This document shows positions 4,821 through 5,343 of a stretch of DNA of 5,343 nt, one piece after another (the first letter of the stretch is position 1; each line of letters opens with the position of its first letter). The DNA comes from an uncultured Collinsella sp. (lineage in GTDB: Bacteria > Actinomycetota > Coriobacteriia > Coriobacteriales > Coriobacteriaceae). The notes below the pieces were generated by a model. It had not been told where the DNA came from. It was given only the letters and a program-made list of their open reading frames with translations, and did no database searches. Made by a program: the position numbers and the translations under genes. Where the stretch lies: positions 1 through 5,343 of the forward strand of contig USEK01000106.1 of the NCBI GenBank assembly GCA_900553705.1, given 5' to 3'.

Positions 4821-5294
4821 TTACACGTTAAAGCGGAAGTGCACGACGTCGCCATCGGCCATGACATAGTCCTTGCCCTCGATGCGCAGCTTGCCAGCCG
4901 CCTTGGCGCCCTGCTCGCCATCGAGCTCGATGTAGTCGTCGTAGCCAATGACCTCGGCCTTAATAAAGCCGCGCTCAAAATCGGTGTGGATGACGCCGGC
5001 GGCCTGCGGGGCAGTCGCGCCCTGGCGAACCGTCCAGGCCTTGACCTCCATCTCGCCAGCCGTAAAGAACGACTGCAGACCAAGCAGCTTGTAGGCAGCC
5101 TGCGCGAGCACGTCCAGGCCAGGCTGCTCCAGGCCCAAGCTCTCCAGGTAGTCGGCCGCATCCTCGGAATCGAGCTCGGAAAGCTCGGCCTCGATCTTGG
5201 CGCAGATCGGCAGCGGCTTGACGCCATCGATGGGCGCCAGATCGTCGTTGAGCATATCCTCGTCCACGTTAGCCACATACAGGATGGGCTTCAT
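4821..5294 (-). CDS. ychF: Redox-regulated ATPase YchF, C-terminal part (5' end missing)
   Basis: YchF (OLA1 in eukaryotes) is an Obg-family P-loop ATPase that associates with ribosomes. Only the last 157 of about 360 residues are present. The first residues contain the altered G4 motif as NVDE in LYVANVDED (residues 9-12 of the fragment), the NxxE form that gives this family its ATP preference. The TGS domain occupies about 75-157, with GATAPQAAGVIHTDFERGF (92-110), GEQGAKAAGK (126-135) and the usual family ending FNV. The first Met of the fragment (5294-5292) is an internal residue and not the start. The reading frame runs on through the sequencing adapter to 5309 and would give a false N-terminus MYKRQ, which should be removed from any protein record. 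It is followed at 11 bp by the DUF1648 gene. Confidence 0.95.
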   Translation of the reverse strand: MKPILYVANVDEDMLNDDLAPIDGVKPLPICAKIEAELSELDSEDAADYLESLGLEQPGLDVLAQAAYKLLGLQSFFTAGEMEVKAWTVRQGATAPQAAGVIHTDFERGFIKAEVIGYDDYIELDGEQGAKAAGKLRIEGKDYVMADGDVVHFRFNV

Positions 5295-5343
5295 CTGTCT
5301 CTTATACACATCTGACGCTGCCGACGACTAGTCGAGTGTAGAT
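5295..5343. other. Non-genomic: Illumina Nextera adapter read-through
   Basis: CTGTCTCTTATACACATCT at 5295-5313 is the 19-bp Tn5 mosaic end used in Nextera libraries. It is followed by GACGCTGCCGACGA (5314-5327), an 8-base index CTAGTCGA (5328-5335) and GTGTAGAT (5336-5343), the start of the P5 flow-cell tail. This order is exactly the reverse complement of the i5 side of a Nextera adapter. From memory the index equals the reverse complement of S513 (TCGACTAG). The genomic contig therefore ends at 5294. Confidence 0.98.

Noticed and set aside
5295..5313. Genuine Tn5/IS50 end
   Set aside because: The mosaic-end sequence is a synthetic variant and is followed exactly by Nextera adapter, index and flow-cell sequence, not by transposon DNA.

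Overview
The window reads as a chromosomal contig end from a high-GC Gram-positive gut bacterium of the class Coriobacteriia. Collinsella or a close relative is my best guess, based on the strongly G/C-biased third codon positions and the protein flavour of GuaA and YchF. That placement is from memory, not from a search. The last 49 bases are not genomic. They are a read-through Illumina Nextera (Tn5) adapter with its i5 index, so the last gene is cut by the sequencing library and not by biology.

Layout. Bases 1-380 hold no gene I believe in. They carry six copies of an 8-mer, GGGAGTAA, plus a clipped seventh at base 1, in both orientations and mixed with several small perfect dyads. This is the least explained stretch. 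A clear Rho-independent terminator (382-413, minus strand) closes the guaA transcript. guaA (GMP synthase, 532 aa) occupies 530-2128 on the minus strand. A divergent 268-bp intergenic region separates it from a cytoplasmic type I L-asparaginase gene (2397-3410, plus strand) and has a plausible sigma-A promoter for the asparaginase. A 321-bp region between convergent genes (3411-3731) holds several inverted repeats and possible weak terminators.

At 3732-4416 there is a compact divergent pair: a 72-aa XRE-type repressor (minus) and a 129-aa protein of unknown function (plus). They share a 76-bp gap with a perfect 24-bp palindrome at its middle. The palindrome also contains overlapping TATAGT (-10-like) hexamers on the two strands. 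This looks like a self-contained autoregulated switch and is the best candidate for new biology among the coding parts. Convergent to it is a small DUF1648-type three-helix membrane protein (4426-4809), which sits 11 bp downstream of, and probably in one transcript with, the C-terminal 157 residues of the ATPase YchF (4821-5294).

How the genes relate: guaA and ychF are housekeeping genes (purine synthesis, translation-associated ATPase), and the asparaginase supplies aspartate and ammonia. I see no phage, insertion-sequence or CRISPR hallmark and no tRNA or rRNA. The repressor pair and the GGGAGTAA cluster are the accessory-looking parts.
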